DNA of 64,000 bases, from assembly GCA_965232595.1 (NCBI GenBank), contig OZ246983.1:2604001-2668000 (forward strand), written 5' to 3'. Positions 35,672 to 46,028 of the stretch are shown here, in pieces. The notes under the pieces are model-generated. The model worked only from the letters and a program-made list of their open reading frames with translations, was not told where the DNA came from and did no database searches. Numbering within the stretch: the stretch's first letter is position 1; the number at the start of each line of letters is the position of its first letter. Source of the stretch: SZUA-309 sp965232595 (lineage in GTDB: Bacteria; Pseudomonadota; Gammaproteobacteria; Pseudomonadales; Azotimanducaceae). Both the position numbers and the translations under genes were made by a program.

Positions 35672-37177
35672 ATGGCTGAAGAGTTACTGATCACGGTCAG
35701 CGAGTTCGAGACACGTGTGGCTAAGCTGGCAGGCGGTGCGGTTCAGGAGCTGCACCTGGCGCCCGCCAGCGGCTACAGCCTCACCGGCAACGTCTACATC
35801 GGCAGGGTCGAGCGCATCATTCAGGGCATGCAGGCGGCGTTCATCGATGTCGGCCTGGAACGCCCGGGCTTCCTTCACGTTCGGGACATCGAAGGCCCGC
35901 GGCTAATGCAGGCCGACAACGGCGAGGCTGCTGAATCCCCTGACATCCGCGATTTGCTGCATGAGGGCCAGCAGCTGATGGTGCAGGTGGCCAAAGATCC
36001 CATTTCCGGCAAAGGGGCTCGGCTCACGACCCAGCTGGCCATCGCCTCCCGCTACATGGTGCTGATGCCGTTTACCGATCACATCGGGATCTCGCAGCGC
36101 ATCGAGGACGAGGCTGAACGGGAGCGGCTGAAGACGCTGATCGAAGAGGTCCGTCAGGAGCAGGGGATCGGCATGGGCTTCATCGCCCGCACGGCGGTGG
36201 ATGGGGTGGACCGGGAAGCCGTCGAGCTGGACGTCCGGGTGCTGACCAGAATCTGGGACAAAGTGCTGAAGAAGAAGGCGGAAGCGGCCTGTCCGGATCT
36301 GGTCTACGAAGAGCTGCCGCTGCACATCCGGGTGGTGCGCGACCTGACGGATCCTGACGTGGAGACGATCCGGATCGATCACCGGGACACCTACGACAGG
36401 GTACGGCGCTTCGTGGACGAGTTCATTCCGGACTTCTCCGAGCGCATGCGGCTCTACGACGAGGAGCGCCAGCTGTTCCAGCGTTACGGGATCGACGATG
36501 AGATCTCCCGGGCGCTGGATCGCAAGGTGAGCTTGAAGAGCGGCGGTCATCTGGTGATCGAGCAGACCGAAGCCATGACCACCATCGATGTGAATACCGG
36601 GGGCTTCCTCGGCAACAAGAGCCTGGAAGAAACCGTGTTCCGAACCAACATGGAGGCGGCCGCGGTGATCCCGCGGCAGCTGCGGCTGCGCAACCTGGGC
36701 GGCATCATCGTCATCGACTTCATCGACATGGAGGAGGAAGAGCACCAGCGTCAGGTCCTCCGAACGCTGGAAAAAGCCGCCGAAGCGGACCCGTCACGAA
36801 TGCGAATCGAAGGCTTCTCCTCCCTGGGCCTGGTGCAGATGAGCCGCAAGCGCACCCGGGAGAGCCTGATTCAGCAGATCTGCGAGCCCTGTGCGCAGTG
36901 TGGGGGTGCCGGATTCGTCAAGACGCCTGAGAGTACCTGTCTGGAGATCTTTCGCGCTATCGTCGAGGACGCCAGAGTGCGCTGCAACGGGCCGAGGCAG
37001 GATTACCTGATTCGCTCGACGGCCGACGTGGTGGATCGGTTGCTCGACGAGGACGCGGATCAGCTGAGCCGACTGTCCGACCAGATCGGGCGGGACATTT
37101 CGATCCAGGTGGAGCCTAGCTGCCAGCCGGGAGATTTCGACATTGTTCTGGTTCAGCCCATGCGTCAGCCCGGTTGA
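35672..37177 (+). CDS. rng: Ribonuclease G
   Basis: A 501-residue endoribonuclease of the RNase E/G family that matures the 16S rRNA 5' end and turns over mRNAs. An S1-like domain (GNVYIGRVERIIQGMQAAFIDVGLERPGFLHV) opens the protein. The metal-binding catalytic segment AMTTIDVNTGGFLGNKSLEETV lies near 305 and IVIDFIDMEEEEH near 350. The zinc-link CEPCAQCGG lies near 407. The length and lack of a long C-terminal scaffold identify RNase G, not E. An ATG start is 13 bases after maf. Confidence 0.95.
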   Translation: MAEELLITVSEFETRVAKLAGGAVQELHLAPASGYSLTGNVYIGRVERIIQGMQAAFIDVGLERPGFLHVRDIEGPRLMQADNGEAAESPDIRDLLHEGQQLMVQVAKDPISGKGARLTTQLAIASRYMVLMPFTDHIGISQRIEDEAERERLKTLIEEVRQEQGIGMGFIARTAVDGVDREAVELDVRVLTRIWDKVLKKKAEAACPDLVYEELPLHIRVVRDLTDPDVETIRIDHRDTYDRVRRFVDEFIPDFSERMRLYDEERQLFQRYGIDDEISRALDRKVSLKSGGHLVIEQTEAMTTIDVNTGGFLGNKSLEETVFRTNMEAAAVIPRQLRLRNLGGIIVIDFIDMEEEEHQRQVLRTLEKAAEADPSRMRIEGFSSLGLVQMSRKRTRESLIQQICEPCAQCGGAGFVKTPESTCLEIFRAIVEDARVRCNGPRQDYLIRSTADVVDRLLDEDADQLSRLSDQIGRDISIQVEPSCQPGDFDIVLVQPMRQPG

Positions 37178-37252
37178 ATCTTGAGGGTGGCCTGAAGGTC
37201 CAAGTAAAGATGAACATGCTGCCGCCCCCGCCAATTCCGCTCGCCTGCCGGG

Positions 37253-40200
37253 TTGATTGACGTGTTCCGTCTAGTCGTCAGGCCGCTGTTCGTCTTTCTC
37301 ACCCTGGCCATGATCGTGCTGGCCTTTTTCCAGGTGTCCGGGCGCCTGCTTTTTGCCGTGCTCGACGAGCTGGAAGTGGCCGTCAACCAGTGGCTGTCGC
37401 CGCAGCAGATCCTGATCAGCGGTCTGGACGGCGACTGGCGGCAGATCAACCCGGTGATCCGGATCGATTCCATAGAGCTGCCTGCGGGCAGGCTCGATGG
37501 CCTGCACGTCGAGATCGACTGGCTGGAGAGCCTGATCCGCAACAAGCTGGTGCTGCGACACCTGTCCCTCGACCAGGGGCGCCTGCTGCTGGCCAACGAA
37601 GGTGACGGCTGGCGGCTGCTCGGCGCGCAGGCGGGCGGAGAGGTAGACCCGTTCCCGACCCTTTATCACAGCGACCAGATCGAGGTGGACCTGCGCATCG
37701 GTTTCGTCGGCGAGGGCGGCTACGCGGACGAGGCGGACGACCTGGCATTCCGCTATCGGGCAACCAACCGCGGCGGGGAGCACCGGCATCGTCTGAGCGT
37801 GGCCAACCGGCTCTGCGCCGATGACTGCGCCATCCACTTTTCGCTGGATGACAGGGAGCGGATCCCGCTGATGCGCGCACGTGCCATGCAGGCGAGCCTG
37901 GAAGGGGGCAACCTGCAGCTGCCGGGACCGCTGGTTTCAGGGCAGAGCGGCCAGCTGAGCGTTGCCAGTGGTTACTGGTGGCGCGATGGCGAAATCTCCG
38001 GCGGTGAAGGTCGGCTGAGCCTGACCGACATCGCCATAGACGACGACACGGTGGGTGGCGATCTGGCCATGGCCAGCCGGGGTGAAGGAGACGTGCACCA
38101 CATCGCGCTGCAGGAGATCCGCCTGCGCAGCACGGACGCCGGCAACGCCGAGCGGCAGTGGGCATTGCCGGTGTTCTGGCTGACCTTCGAGCAGGGCGAA
38201 GAGGGCAGCCTGCTCAGCGGCTGGACCGAGCGCCTGGACACTGGCCCCGGGTTCCAGCTGTTCAGCGCCCTTGCGCCTCGGCAGACGGCAGCCTTCCGCT
38301 GGTTGAACGGCCTCAACGCGGAGGCGACAGCGCTGAACGTGCACGGTTTCCTGCGCTTCCCAAGCATGCAGGCGGGTTACATCGCCACCGTTCAGGACGT
38401 CTCGCTCGACGGCTACAACGGCGCGCCCTGGATCCGCGGCGCCTCCGGCGAGCTGCTGGGTGCCAATCAGACGCTGCAGCTGCAGATCAATGCCGACGGT
38501 GTCGGGGTTCAGTTTCCGGACATGTTCACCGAGCGCTGGCAGATGGAACACCTGAGCGGCCGCCTGCAGGCCTACATCTCCCTCGACTACTTCGCGCTCC
38601 GGGGCACACATCTGAAAGCCGCACTCGGCGACACCCAGGCGTCCGGCGCTTTCTCCTTGAGCAGGCCGAGAGGGCAGCGTTACCGGGAACGTCTGGCGCT
38701 GCTGATCCACGTGGATGGCACCACCGTCGAGCGCGGCAAGGCCTACGTGCCGTACCAGCTGCCGGGCGGCCTGCCGGAATGGCTGGAAGAAGGGCCCCGA
38801 GCGGGCCGCCTCTCGGACGTCACCTTCGCCTATCAGGGCCAGATTCACACCCGCCCGCTCGAGGTGGCGAGACGGGTAGCGCTGTCCGGTCACATCGAGG
38901 AAGGGCACATCCAGTACCATCCCGACTGGCCGGAAGTTCGGGATCTGTCCGGTTTCATCTCGGTTGGGGGGCGGGATGTGCGGATCGACGTCTCCAGGGG
39001 GGTGAGCTTCGATGACACCGATCTTTCCGGCAGCTACATCCACCTGAAAGACAACGCCAGCGTTGCCGACATCGATCTGGTGTCGACCACCACGGTTCCC
39101 CAGGCGCTGACCTTTATCCGCAGCACGCCGCTCCAGGAGTGGATGAGCTTCGTGACGCCGGACTGGGTAGGTGCCGGACCGATCCGGATGGTGGGCAGCC
39201 TGAGCGTGCCGCTGAATCTGCAGGCGGAACAGATCAGCGCCGATGCGGCAGAGGCGCTCGAGGTGGATCTGGACATCGAGCTGGCCGGCGCCGATCTGGA
39301 TCTGCCCGGATACGGCGTGTCGCTCGGAGCGCTGGTCGGCACCGTGCACTACACCTATCCCTACCAGATCAGCGGTACCGAGGTTGCCGGGCGCATCTTC
39401 GATCGGCCGGCAGTGTTCGGCGCGAGCTCGGATGAGGATACGGTGATCTTCCATGTCAACGGCCAAGCGCCTTACGCGGACGTGCTGGAGCTTCTGGACA
39501 TGCAGGATCCCGGGCTCATGCACGGTGGCTTCGACTTCATCGCTGACCTGCATATCGAGCTGGGTGATGGGGTCTCCCGTCTTAACCTGGTCTCTGACCT
39601 CACCGGCCTGGGTCTGGAGCTGCCCGGCGAGCTGGCGAAAGCGCCGGACGAACCCGTCCCGACCGAGCTGGAGCTGCAGTTTCTCGAGCCCTATCAGGCT
39701 GCCCGTTTCCGTTACGGCCCGGCGCGCGGCTGGCTGCACGTGGATGAGGTCCTGCTGAGAGGGGCCATCGGTTTCGATATGCCGCCGCCGCGGTTGGATG
39801 ACGCGCAGGAGATCCTCGTCCTGGGTGGTCGGGTGCGGGGCTTCAGCCTGGACGACCTGATTCCGGAAACCGGAGAAGGCGGGGAAGCCGGCGCCGGGCT
39901 GAACCTGGCGTTGCCCGTACACCTGGATGGGCTCATCGCCGACCACATCGATGTCAGCGGCGTGTTCTTCGAGAACGTGAAGCTGGATGGTCGGATCGAA
40001 CCAGGGAGCGATCTGGCGCTGGCCATCAGCATGCAGAGTCAGGACGTTACCGGCGACCTGGCGATCGTCCCGGCTGAGCCGCTCAAGCTGGATCTCGAGT
40101 TCCTCCGGTTGCCCGACGAGGAGAGCGAGGAGTCGGCGGAAGATGGACCCGCAGAGGATCCTCTGGACGTGGCCGTGTTGAGCGAGCTGGTCGACGCAGA

Positions 40201-41101
40201 TGTGAAGCTGGGCAAGTTCATGGTGGGCGAGACGGATTACGGCGCCTGGGAGTTCGAGCTGCGTCCGGAGCAGGGTGGGGTGTCGCTGAACGGGCTGCAG
40301 GCCAGCCTGCGCGGGGTGGACATAGATGCCGAGAAGCTGTTCTGGGACGGCGAGCAGGATCACACCTACTTCATCGGCTCGCTGGAAGCCGAAGATCTGG
40401 CTCTGGTGTTGCCGCAGTGGGGGTACGCGGCCAGCGTCAGCACGGAACGGGCGTCCATGACCGCTGATCTGAACTGGCAGGGATCGCCCGCCGCGATTGA
40501 TCTGCCCCTGGTGATCGGCAAGGCGGCGTTTGAGGCCCACAACGGCCGCTTCCTGGAGGTGACCCAGGGCGCGGATGCCATGAAGATCTTCTCGCTGGTG
40601 AATTTCTCCACCATCGCCAAACGCCTGAACTTCGACTTCTCCGACGTGGTCGGGGAAGGCGTCAGCTTCGATACGCTCACCGCTACCACCGAGTTCCATA
40701 CGGGTACCATGCAGTTTCTGGAGCCCATGGCGGTGGATGGCTCCGGTTCCAACTTCCGGATCGGCGGCACGGTCGATCTGGTCGGCGGCACGCTGGACAA
40801 CGAGATGATCGTGACCCTGCCGGTGACCAAGGGCCTGCCCTGGTACGCGGCCTACATCGCCCTTGCCAACCCGCTTGCGGGCCTCGGGGTGCTGGTCGGC
40901 GAGCGGGTGCTGCGGAAACCGCTGGAGCAGTTCTCGAGCGCCAAATACGAGATTGGCGGTACTCTGGACGATCCGGAGCTCAAGTTTGTCGGGGTCTGGG
41001 ACACCACCATGGATCGGCCGCAGGTGAGCCTGGAGCAGGTCGAAGGGGATGTGCCCGAGGCGGCAGCAGTGGATGATGCGGTGGTGGAGCCCGGCGATTG
41101 A
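37253..41101 (+). CDS. yhdP: YhdP-family AsmA-like lipid-transport protein
   Basis: A 1282-residue protein anchored by one N-terminal helix (PLFVFLTLAMIVLAFFQVSG) and otherwise periplasmic, largely beta. E. coli YhdP forms an envelope-spanning bridge that carries phospholipid to the outer membrane with TamB and YdbH. The C-terminal AsmA2-like region is seen in DLVGGTLDNEMIVTLPVTKGLPWYAAY and GERVLRKPLEQFSSAKYEIGGTLDDPE. Acidic low-complexity EESEESAEDGPAEDP occurs near 960. The start is TTG at 37253 or GTG at 37262. The location between rng and tldD is conserved. Confidence 0.9.
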   Translation: MIDVFRLVVRPLFVFLTLAMIVLAFFQVSGRLLFAVLDELEVAVNQWLSPQQILISGLDGDWRQINPVIRIDSIELPAGRLDGLHVEIDWLESLIRNKLVLRHLSLDQGRLLLANEGDGWRLLGAQAGGEVDPFPTLYHSDQIEVDLRIGFVGEGGYADEADDLAFRYRATNRGGEHRHRLSVANRLCADDCAIHFSLDDRERIPLMRARAMQASLEGGNLQLPGPLVSGQSGQLSVASGYWWRDGEISGGEGRLSLTDIAIDDDTVGGDLAMASRGEGDVHHIALQEIRLRSTDAGNAERQWALPVFWLTFEQGEEGSLLSGWTERLDTGPGFQLFSALAPRQTAAFRWLNGLNAEATALNVHGFLRFPSMQAGYIATVQDVSLDGYNGAPWIRGASGELLGANQTLQLQINADGVGVQFPDMFTERWQMEHLSGRLQAYISLDYFALRGTHLKAALGDTQASGAFSLSRPRGQRYRERLALLIHVDGTTVERGKAYVPYQLPGGLPEWLEEGPRAGRLSDVTFAYQGQIHTRPLEVARRVALSGHIEEGHIQYHPDWPEVRDLSGFISVGGRDVRIDVSRGVSFDDTDLSGSYIHLKDNASVADIDLVSTTTVPQALTFIRSTPLQEWMSFVTPDWVGAGPIRMVGSLSVPLNLQAEQISADAAEALEVDLDIELAGADLDLPGYGVSLGALVGTVHYTYPYQISGTEVAGRIFDRPAVFGASSDEDTVIFHVNGQAPYADVLELLDMQDPGLMHGGFDFIADLHIELGDGVSRLNLVSDLTGLGLELPGELAKAPDEPVPTELELQFLEPYQAARFRYGPARGWLHVDEVLLRGAIGFDMPPPRLDDAQEILVLGGRVRGFSLDDLIPETGEGGEAGAGLNLALPVHLDGLIADHIDVSGVFFENVKLDGRIEPGSDLALAISMQSQDVTGDLAIVPAEPLKLDLEFLRLPDEESEESAEDGPAEDPLDVAVLSELVDADVKLGKFMVGETDYGAWEFELRPEQGGVSLNGLQASLRGVDIDAEKLFWDGEQDHTYFIGSLEAEDLALVLPQWGYAASVSTERASMTADLNWQGSPAAIDLPLVIGKAAFEAHNGRFLEVTQGADAMKIFSLVNFSTIAKRLNFDFSDVVGEGVSFDTLTATTEFHTGTMQFLEPMAVDGSGSNFRIGGTVDLVGGTLDNEMIVTLPVTKGLPWYAAYIALANPLAGLGVLVGERVLRKPLEQFSSAKYEIGGTLDDPELKFVGVWDTTMDRPQVSLEQVEGDVPEAAAVDDAVVEPGD

Positions 41102-41150
41102 AGCGGCTTCTCGCTGCCCGGCGAAAGAACAATAAAAATCCAAGGAACTC

Positions 41151-42596
41151 ATGACGGATCTTATCGAAGAAGCTCGGACGCAGTTGCTCTTGCCGGCAGG
41201 CATTGAGCAGCATGACCTGGATGGCCTGGTTGGCCGGCTGATGGGGCCGGACGTGGATCTGGGAGAACTCTACTTCCAGCATCAGCGGCATGAGAGCTGG
41301 TCGCTCGAGGACGGCATCGTCAAGGACGGCGCCTTCAGCGTCGACAAAGGCGTTGGCGTGCGCGCGGTGGCCGGCGAGAAGACGGGCTTCGCCTACGCTG
41401 AAGACATCATGCTGCCGTCGCTGCAGGCAGCAACGGACGCGGCCCGCTCGATCACCCGACAGGGGCAGTCCGGTCAGATGCCGGTGCCGAAGGATCGCAA
41501 CCTGCCGCGGCGCTACGGGGACGAAGATCCGATCCGTTCCCTCGACGACGAAGCCAAGGTTGCCATCCTGGCCAAGGTGGATCTGGCTGCCCGGGGCCAG
41601 GATCCGCGGGTGAAAGAAGTGAACGTACGCCTGGCTGCAAGCCACGAGTGCGTGCTGGTCGTGGCCTCGGACGGCACCCTGGCGGCTGACGTGCGGCCGC
41701 TTGTCAGGCTGGACGTGTCGGTAATCGTCGAGCAGGACGGCCGCCGTGAGCGTGGCTCTGCCGGTGCAGGCGGGCGGTACGATCTGGTCGAGCTGACAGC
41801 CGATGGCGCGCCGGAGGCGCTGGCGGCTGAGGCGGTACGCACGGCGCTGGTGAACCTGGAGGCTGAAGACGCCCCGGCTGGGCCCATGACGGTTGTGCTC
41901 GGGCCGGGCTGGCCCGGGGTGCTGCTGCATGAGGCGGTGGGGCACGGGCTGGAAGGGGACTTCAATCGGAAAGGTGCTTCCGCCTTCTCCAACCGGGTCG
42001 GTGAGCAGGTGGCGTCAGAGCTCTGCACCGTGGTGGACGATGGAACCATGGACGGGAGGCGAGGCTCGCTGACCATTGACGACGAGGGCACCCAGACCCA
42101 GGCCACGGTGCTGATCGAGAACGGTGTGCTCAAGGGCTACATGCAGGACAAGCAGAACGCCCGGCTCATGGGCGTGCCGTGCACCGGCAACGGCCGCCGG
42201 CAATCCTACGCCCACGCGCCCATGCCGCGGATGACCAACACCTTCATGCGGCCCGGAGCGCACGATCCGGAAGAGATCATCGCCAGCGTCGAACGGGGCG
42301 TCTACGCCGTAAATTTCGGCGGCGGCCAGGTGGACATCACCTCCGGCCGCTTCGTCTTCTCAGCGACGGAAGCCTATCGCATCGAGAAGGGGCGGCTCGG
42401 CGCGCCGATCCGCGGCGCCACGCTGATCGGCAACGGGCCGGAGGTAATGACCCGAATCTCCATGGTTGGCAGCGACCTGGCGCTTGACCGAGGGGTCGGC
42501 GTCTGCGGTAAAGACGGGCAGTCCGTGCCGGTCGGGGTGGGGCAGCCGAGCCTGAAGATCGACGAAGTTGTCGTTGGCGGCACCAGTACCGGCTGA
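41151..42596 (+). CDS. tldD: Metalloprotease subunit TldD
   Basis: A 481-residue TldD that with TldE (PmbA) forms a zinc protease degrading unfolded peptides and, in some bacteria, maturing RiPPs. The zinc-binding HEAVGHGLEGDFNRKG motif (HExxxH) is intact near residue 262. GNGRRQSYAHAPMPRMTNTFM and the C-terminal GKDGQSVPVGVGQPSLKID are typical. AAGGAA precedes the ATG. Its partner pmbA lies 0.6 kb downstream, beyond darP on the opposite strand. Confidence 0.95.
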   Translation: MTDLIEEARTQLLLPAGIEQHDLDGLVGRLMGPDVDLGELYFQHQRHESWSLEDGIVKDGAFSVDKGVGVRAVAGEKTGFAYAEDIMLPSLQAATDAARSITRQGQSGQMPVPKDRNLPRRYGDEDPIRSLDDEAKVAILAKVDLAARGQDPRVKEVNVRLAASHECVLVVASDGTLAADVRPLVRLDVSVIVEQDGRRERGSAGAGGRYDLVELTADGAPEALAAEAVRTALVNLEAEDAPAGPMTVVLGPGWPGVLLHEAVGHGLEGDFNRKGASAFSNRVGEQVASELCTVVDDGTMDGRRGSLTIDDEGTQTQATVLIENGVLKGYMQDKQNARLMGVPCTGNGRRQSYAHAPMPRMTNTFMRPGAHDPEEIIASVERGVYAVNFGGGQVDITSGRFVFSATEAYRIEKGRLGAPIRGATLIGNGPEVMTRISMVGSDLALDRGVGVCGKDGQSVPVGVGQPSLKIDEVVVGGTSTG

Positions 42597-42619
42597 CCGC
42601 GCTCTGCGGATCCGTACGA

Positions 42620-43147
42620 TCAGTCTGCTTCCTCAAAGCTGCGCAGCAACCGGAACAGGGCTCTCGCCTGTACCCGACGTTGCTCCTCGTCGGCGGCTTT
42701 GCGAACCCGGGCGATCTGGTGCCGCAGCGCCTGACGATCGGCGTACGGATGGGCATCCAGATACTCGGTCAGCGCGGCATCCTCCTCGATCAGCCGGTCA
42801 CGCCAGGACTCCAGCTGGTGGAAGGCGTAGCGGGCCTGGGCCGAGGAGCCATCAATGCGATCCAGAGCCGCTTCGATGGGCTCCAGGTCAATACGGCGCA
42901 TGAGCTTGCCGATGAACTGGAGCTGCCTGCGTCTGGCTTCATGTGAGTGGATGCGCTGCCAGAGCGCGATCGCTTCCTGGAGCTCCGGCGGCATCGGCAC
43001 GGTGGCCAGGTCGCCGGCGCCCAGCTCCACCAGGCGCTTGCCCATGTTTTGCAGATCCAGGGCCGCCCGTTTACGCTGCGTTCTCGACGTTGCCGCGTCG
43101 TCCGTCACGTTTTCGTTCGGCTCGCTGGGTTCTTCGGAGTCGTTCAT
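42620..43147 (-). CDS. darP: Ribosome biogenesis factor DarP (YjgA, DUF615)
   Basis: A 175-residue, helical, charged protein. The DUF615 core includes SRTQRKRAALDLQNMGKRLVEL, RRQLQFIGKLMRRID and a C-terminal HQIARVRKAADEEQRR. E. coli YjgA/DarP binds the late 50S precursor. The acidic N-terminus (DSEEPSEPNENVTDDAA) is usual. Encoded on the opposite strand between tldD and pmbA; yjgA is next to pmbA in many relatives. Confidence 0.92.
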   Translation of the reverse strand: MNDSEEPSEPNENVTDDAATSRTQRKRAALDLQNMGKRLVELGAGDLATVPMPPELQEAIALWQRIHSHEARRRQLQFIGKLMRRIDLEPIEAALDRIDGSSAQARYAFHQLESWRDRLIEEDAALTEYLDAHPYADRQALRHQIARVRKAADEEQRRVQARALFRLLRSFEEAD

Positions 43148-43223
43148 CTTGGTGAAGATCGGTAGAGAGTAGGTAAGGATAGATGAGGAGCTCGAGTTCC
43201 CTCAGAGGGTAGCGAATAACGAC

Positions 43224-44570
43224 ATGACGAACCATCTGCCTGATCTCAGGGACGGCGAGCAGCGGCTGAAGGGCCTGGTCGGCGACATCCTCGCGGAAGC
43301 GAAGCGCCAGGGCGCCGATGCGGCGGAAGTGTCGGTCAGCGAGGACGTGGGCCTGGGTGTTACCGTGCGCATGCGCGACCTGGAGTCCGTGGAGTTCAAT
43401 CACGACCGTGGCTTCGGCATCACGGTTTACTACGGGCAGCGCAAAGGCAGCGCCAGCACGTCCGACAGCTCCGCGGCGGCCATCCGGGAGACGGTCGAGG
43501 CTGCCGCGAACATCGCCCGCCACACGCAGGAAGATCCCTGTGCCGGCCTCGCCGACCCGGAGCGGATGGCGACGGATCTCGACGACCTGGAGCTTTATCA
43601 CCCCTGGCCGGTTGATGCGGATGCAGCCAGGGAGCTGGCGCTCGAGTGCGAGGCGGCGGGGCTCGACTTCGATCCGCGGATCAGAAATTCCGACGGCGCC
43701 AGCGTCAGCACCCAGCAGAGCTGCCGCGTGTATGGGAACAGCCACGGTTTCATCGGTTCCTACGTCGGCAGCAGGCACTCGCTGTCCTGCGTGCTCATCG
43801 CCTCCGACGATGCGGGCATGCAGAGAGATTACTGGTACACCACCTCCCGCCTGCCGGAGCAGCTGCAGAGCGCTAAGTCGGTGGGCGAGGAAGCCGCACG
43901 CCGGACGGTGGCCCGGCTGTCGCCGCGCAAGGTCCGCACCGGCAGCTTCCCGGTCGCCTTCTCTGCGCCGACCGCCGGTGGCCTTGCCAGCCACCTGCTG
44001 GGTGCGATCAGCGGCGGGGCCCTGTATCGGCGCGCCTCCTTTCTGCTCGATTCGCTGGGCGAAACGGTGGCCGCTGAGCACCTGACGCTCGAGGAAGAAC
44101 CGCACCTCAAGGGTGCCCTCGGCAGCACGGCTTTCGATGGCGAAGGGGTTGCTACAACCGCCAAGGCGTTCATCGACGAGGGCGTTGTTGCCAGCTACCT
44201 GCTGTCCAGCTACTCCGGGCGCAAGCTCGACATGCCAACCACCGGCAACGCGGGCGGGGTATTCAACCTGACCATGCGCGGGCGCACCCTGCCTGTTGCT
44301 GAGCTCCTGGGTGAGATCGGCACCGGATTGCTGGTGACCGACCTGATGGGGCAGGGCGTGAACTCGGTGACCGGTGACTACTCGCGCGGCGCCGCAGGTT
44401 TCTGGGTCGAGGGCGGTGAGCTTGCGTACCCGGTGGACGAGATCACCATCGCCTCGAACCTGAAGGACATGTTCAAGGGCATCGTCTGTCTTGGTGATGA
44501 CCTGGATACCCGGGGCAACATTCGGGCGCCCACGGTGCTGATCGACCGGATGACCCTGGCCGGGGACTAA
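43224..44570 (+). CDS. pmbA: TldE/PmbA metalloprotease subunit
   Basis: A 448-residue partner of TldD without the HExxxH zinc site. Typical segments are RMRDLESVEFNHDRGFGITVY, TPSTDSSAA-like STSDSSAAAIRETVEAA, GGLASHLLGAISGGALYRRASF and TGNAGGVFNLTMRGR near the end. With TldD it forms the protease chamber. Diverges from darP by 76 bases. Confidence 0.93.
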   Translation: MTNHLPDLRDGEQRLKGLVGDILAEAKRQGADAAEVSVSEDVGLGVTVRMRDLESVEFNHDRGFGITVYYGQRKGSASTSDSSAAAIRETVEAAANIARHTQEDPCAGLADPERMATDLDDLELYHPWPVDADAARELALECEAAGLDFDPRIRNSDGASVSTQQSCRVYGNSHGFIGSYVGSRHSLSCVLIASDDAGMQRDYWYTTSRLPEQLQSAKSVGEEAARRTVARLSPRKVRTGSFPVAFSAPTAGGLASHLLGAISGGALYRRASFLLDSLGETVAAEHLTLEEEPHLKGALGSTAFDGEGVATTAKAFIDEGVVASYLLSSYSGRKLDMPTTGNAGGVFNLTMRGRTLPVAELLGEIGTGLLVTDLMGQGVNSVTGDYSRGAAGFWVEGGELAYPVDEITIASNLKDMFKGIVCLGDDLDTRGNIRAPTVLIDRMTLAGD

Positions 44571-44587
44571 CAGTCAGGGGCGGGCGC

Positions 44588-45925
44588 TCAGGCGTACGCC
44601 CAGGTGGCCAGCCCCAGGAACACGAAGAAACCGGCCACGTCGGTGATGGTGGTGAGCACCACGCCGCCGGCGATCGCCGGATCGATGCCGATCCGCAGCA
44701 GGATGCTCGGCAGCAGGCTGCCGGAGATGGCGGCAACCACCAGGTTGATGACCATGGCCAGGGCGATCACCAGCCCCAGGGTGACGTCCTGAAAGGCTAA
44801 GGCGGCGACGCTGGCGACCACGGCCGCCAGCAGGATGCCGTTCAGCGCGGCCAGCAGAAACTCCCGGTTCAGCAGGAAGAGCAGGTTGGCCCGACCAATC
44901 TGGCCGACGGCGATGCCGCGGATGACCAGCGTCAGGGTCTGGGTGCCGGCGATCCCGCCCATGCTGGCGACGATGGGCATCAGCACCGCCAGCGCCACCA
45001 CCTTGGCGATGGTCTCCTCGAAGATGCTGATCACCGCTGCGGCCAGGAAGGCGGTGAACAGGTTGATGGTCAACCAGAGCACCCGGCGGCGGGCGGATTT
45101 GAGGATCGGCGCGAAGGTGTCGTCCTCAATGTCGAGACCGGCTGGCGCCAGCACCGCTTCCTCGGCGTCCTCAATGATCACGTCGACCACGTCGTCAATG
45201 GTGATTCGACCGATCAGGCGGCCCTCCGAGTCCACCACGGGGGCGGACACCAGGTCCTGCTCGGAGAAGGTGCGGGCCACTTCCGTATCCGGCATATCAA
45301 AGGGCAGCGCTTCTGCTTCCGAGTCCATCACTTCCCGCACGGTTACCGACGGGTCCGCGGTCAGCAGGGTGGTCAGGGGCAGCACGCCGGCGTACTCGTC
45401 GCGACTGTTGGTCACCACCAGCATGTCGGTGGTTTCCGGCAGCTCTTTCCTCAGCCGCAGGTAACGGAGCACGATCTCGATCGAGTGCCGCGGCCGGACC
45501 GTGATGGTGTCGGTGTTCATCAGCCCGCCGGCGGTGTCCTCCGGGTACGACAGCACCGCCTCCACCCGGGCCCGGTCGCTGGCGTCTAGCGAGGCAAGCA
45601 CCTGCGCTGAGACGGTGTCCGGCAACTGCTGCAGGAGGTCGGCAAAGTCGTCCGTGTCCAGATCGTCAGCAGCGGCGACCAGCTCGTCCGTATCCATGCC
45701 CTCGAGGAACTCGCCGAGCACGTCGTCGTGCAGGTGCTGCAGCACCTGGTGATTGTCTTCCTCGTCCAGCAGCTCCCAGAGCAGGCGCCGGACTTTGGGC
45801 GGGGTGGATTCGAGCAGCACGGCCAGCTCGGGCGGGCGCATGGAGGCGAGCAGGAAACGGGTCTCATCGACCGAGCCCGCTCCGTGCAGACGGATCGCAT
45901 CGCTGATCTGTTCCTGAATCTGCAT
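44588..45925 (-). CDS. mgtE: MgtE magnesium transporter
   Basis: A 445-residue Mg2+ channel. An N-terminal superhelical domain (residues 10-125; MRPPELAVLLESTPPKVRRLL, with AGGLMNTDTITV) is followed by two CBS domains (135-255) that sense cytoplasmic Mg2+ and a plug helix. Five membrane helices from about 285 carry the family signature LMPIVASMGGIAGTQTLTLVIRG (340-362). The NPr-type gene lies 103 bases upstream on the same strand; a PTS/mgtE link is known from Xanthomonas-type genomes. Confidence 0.94.
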   Translation of the reverse strand: MQIQEQISDAIRLHGAGSVDETRFLLASMRPPELAVLLESTPPKVRRLLWELLDEEDNHQVLQHLHDDVLGEFLEGMDTDELVAAADDLDTDDFADLLQQLPDTVSAQVLASLDASDRARVEAVLSYPEDTAGGLMNTDTITVRPRHSIEIVLRYLRLRKELPETTDMLVVTNSRDEYAGVLPLTTLLTADPSVTVREVMDSEAEALPFDMPDTEVARTFSEQDLVSAPVVDSEGRLIGRITIDDVVDVIIEDAEEAVLAPAGLDIEDDTFAPILKSARRRVLWLTINLFTAFLAAAVISIFEETIAKVVALAVLMPIVASMGGIAGTQTLTLVIRGIAVGQIGRANLLFLLNREFLLAALNGILLAAVVASVAALAFQDVTLGLVIALAMVINLVVAAISGSLLPSILLRIGIDPAIAGGVVLTTITDVAGFFVFLGLATWAYA

Positions 45926-46028
45926 GCTGAAAAAGCGGCGTCCGTCTCCGTGGCGCCGGAAGGTTACCAGAACTGATCTGTCGGCGTGGGGCCGGTCAGG
46001 ATGGCGGAGGCTGGCGCCTCAGGAGCAG

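Noticed and set aside
37937..41203. 1088-residue minus-strand open frame opposite yhdP
   Set aside because: High-GC shadow frame; yhdP has the conserved family motifs and sits in a conserved operon.
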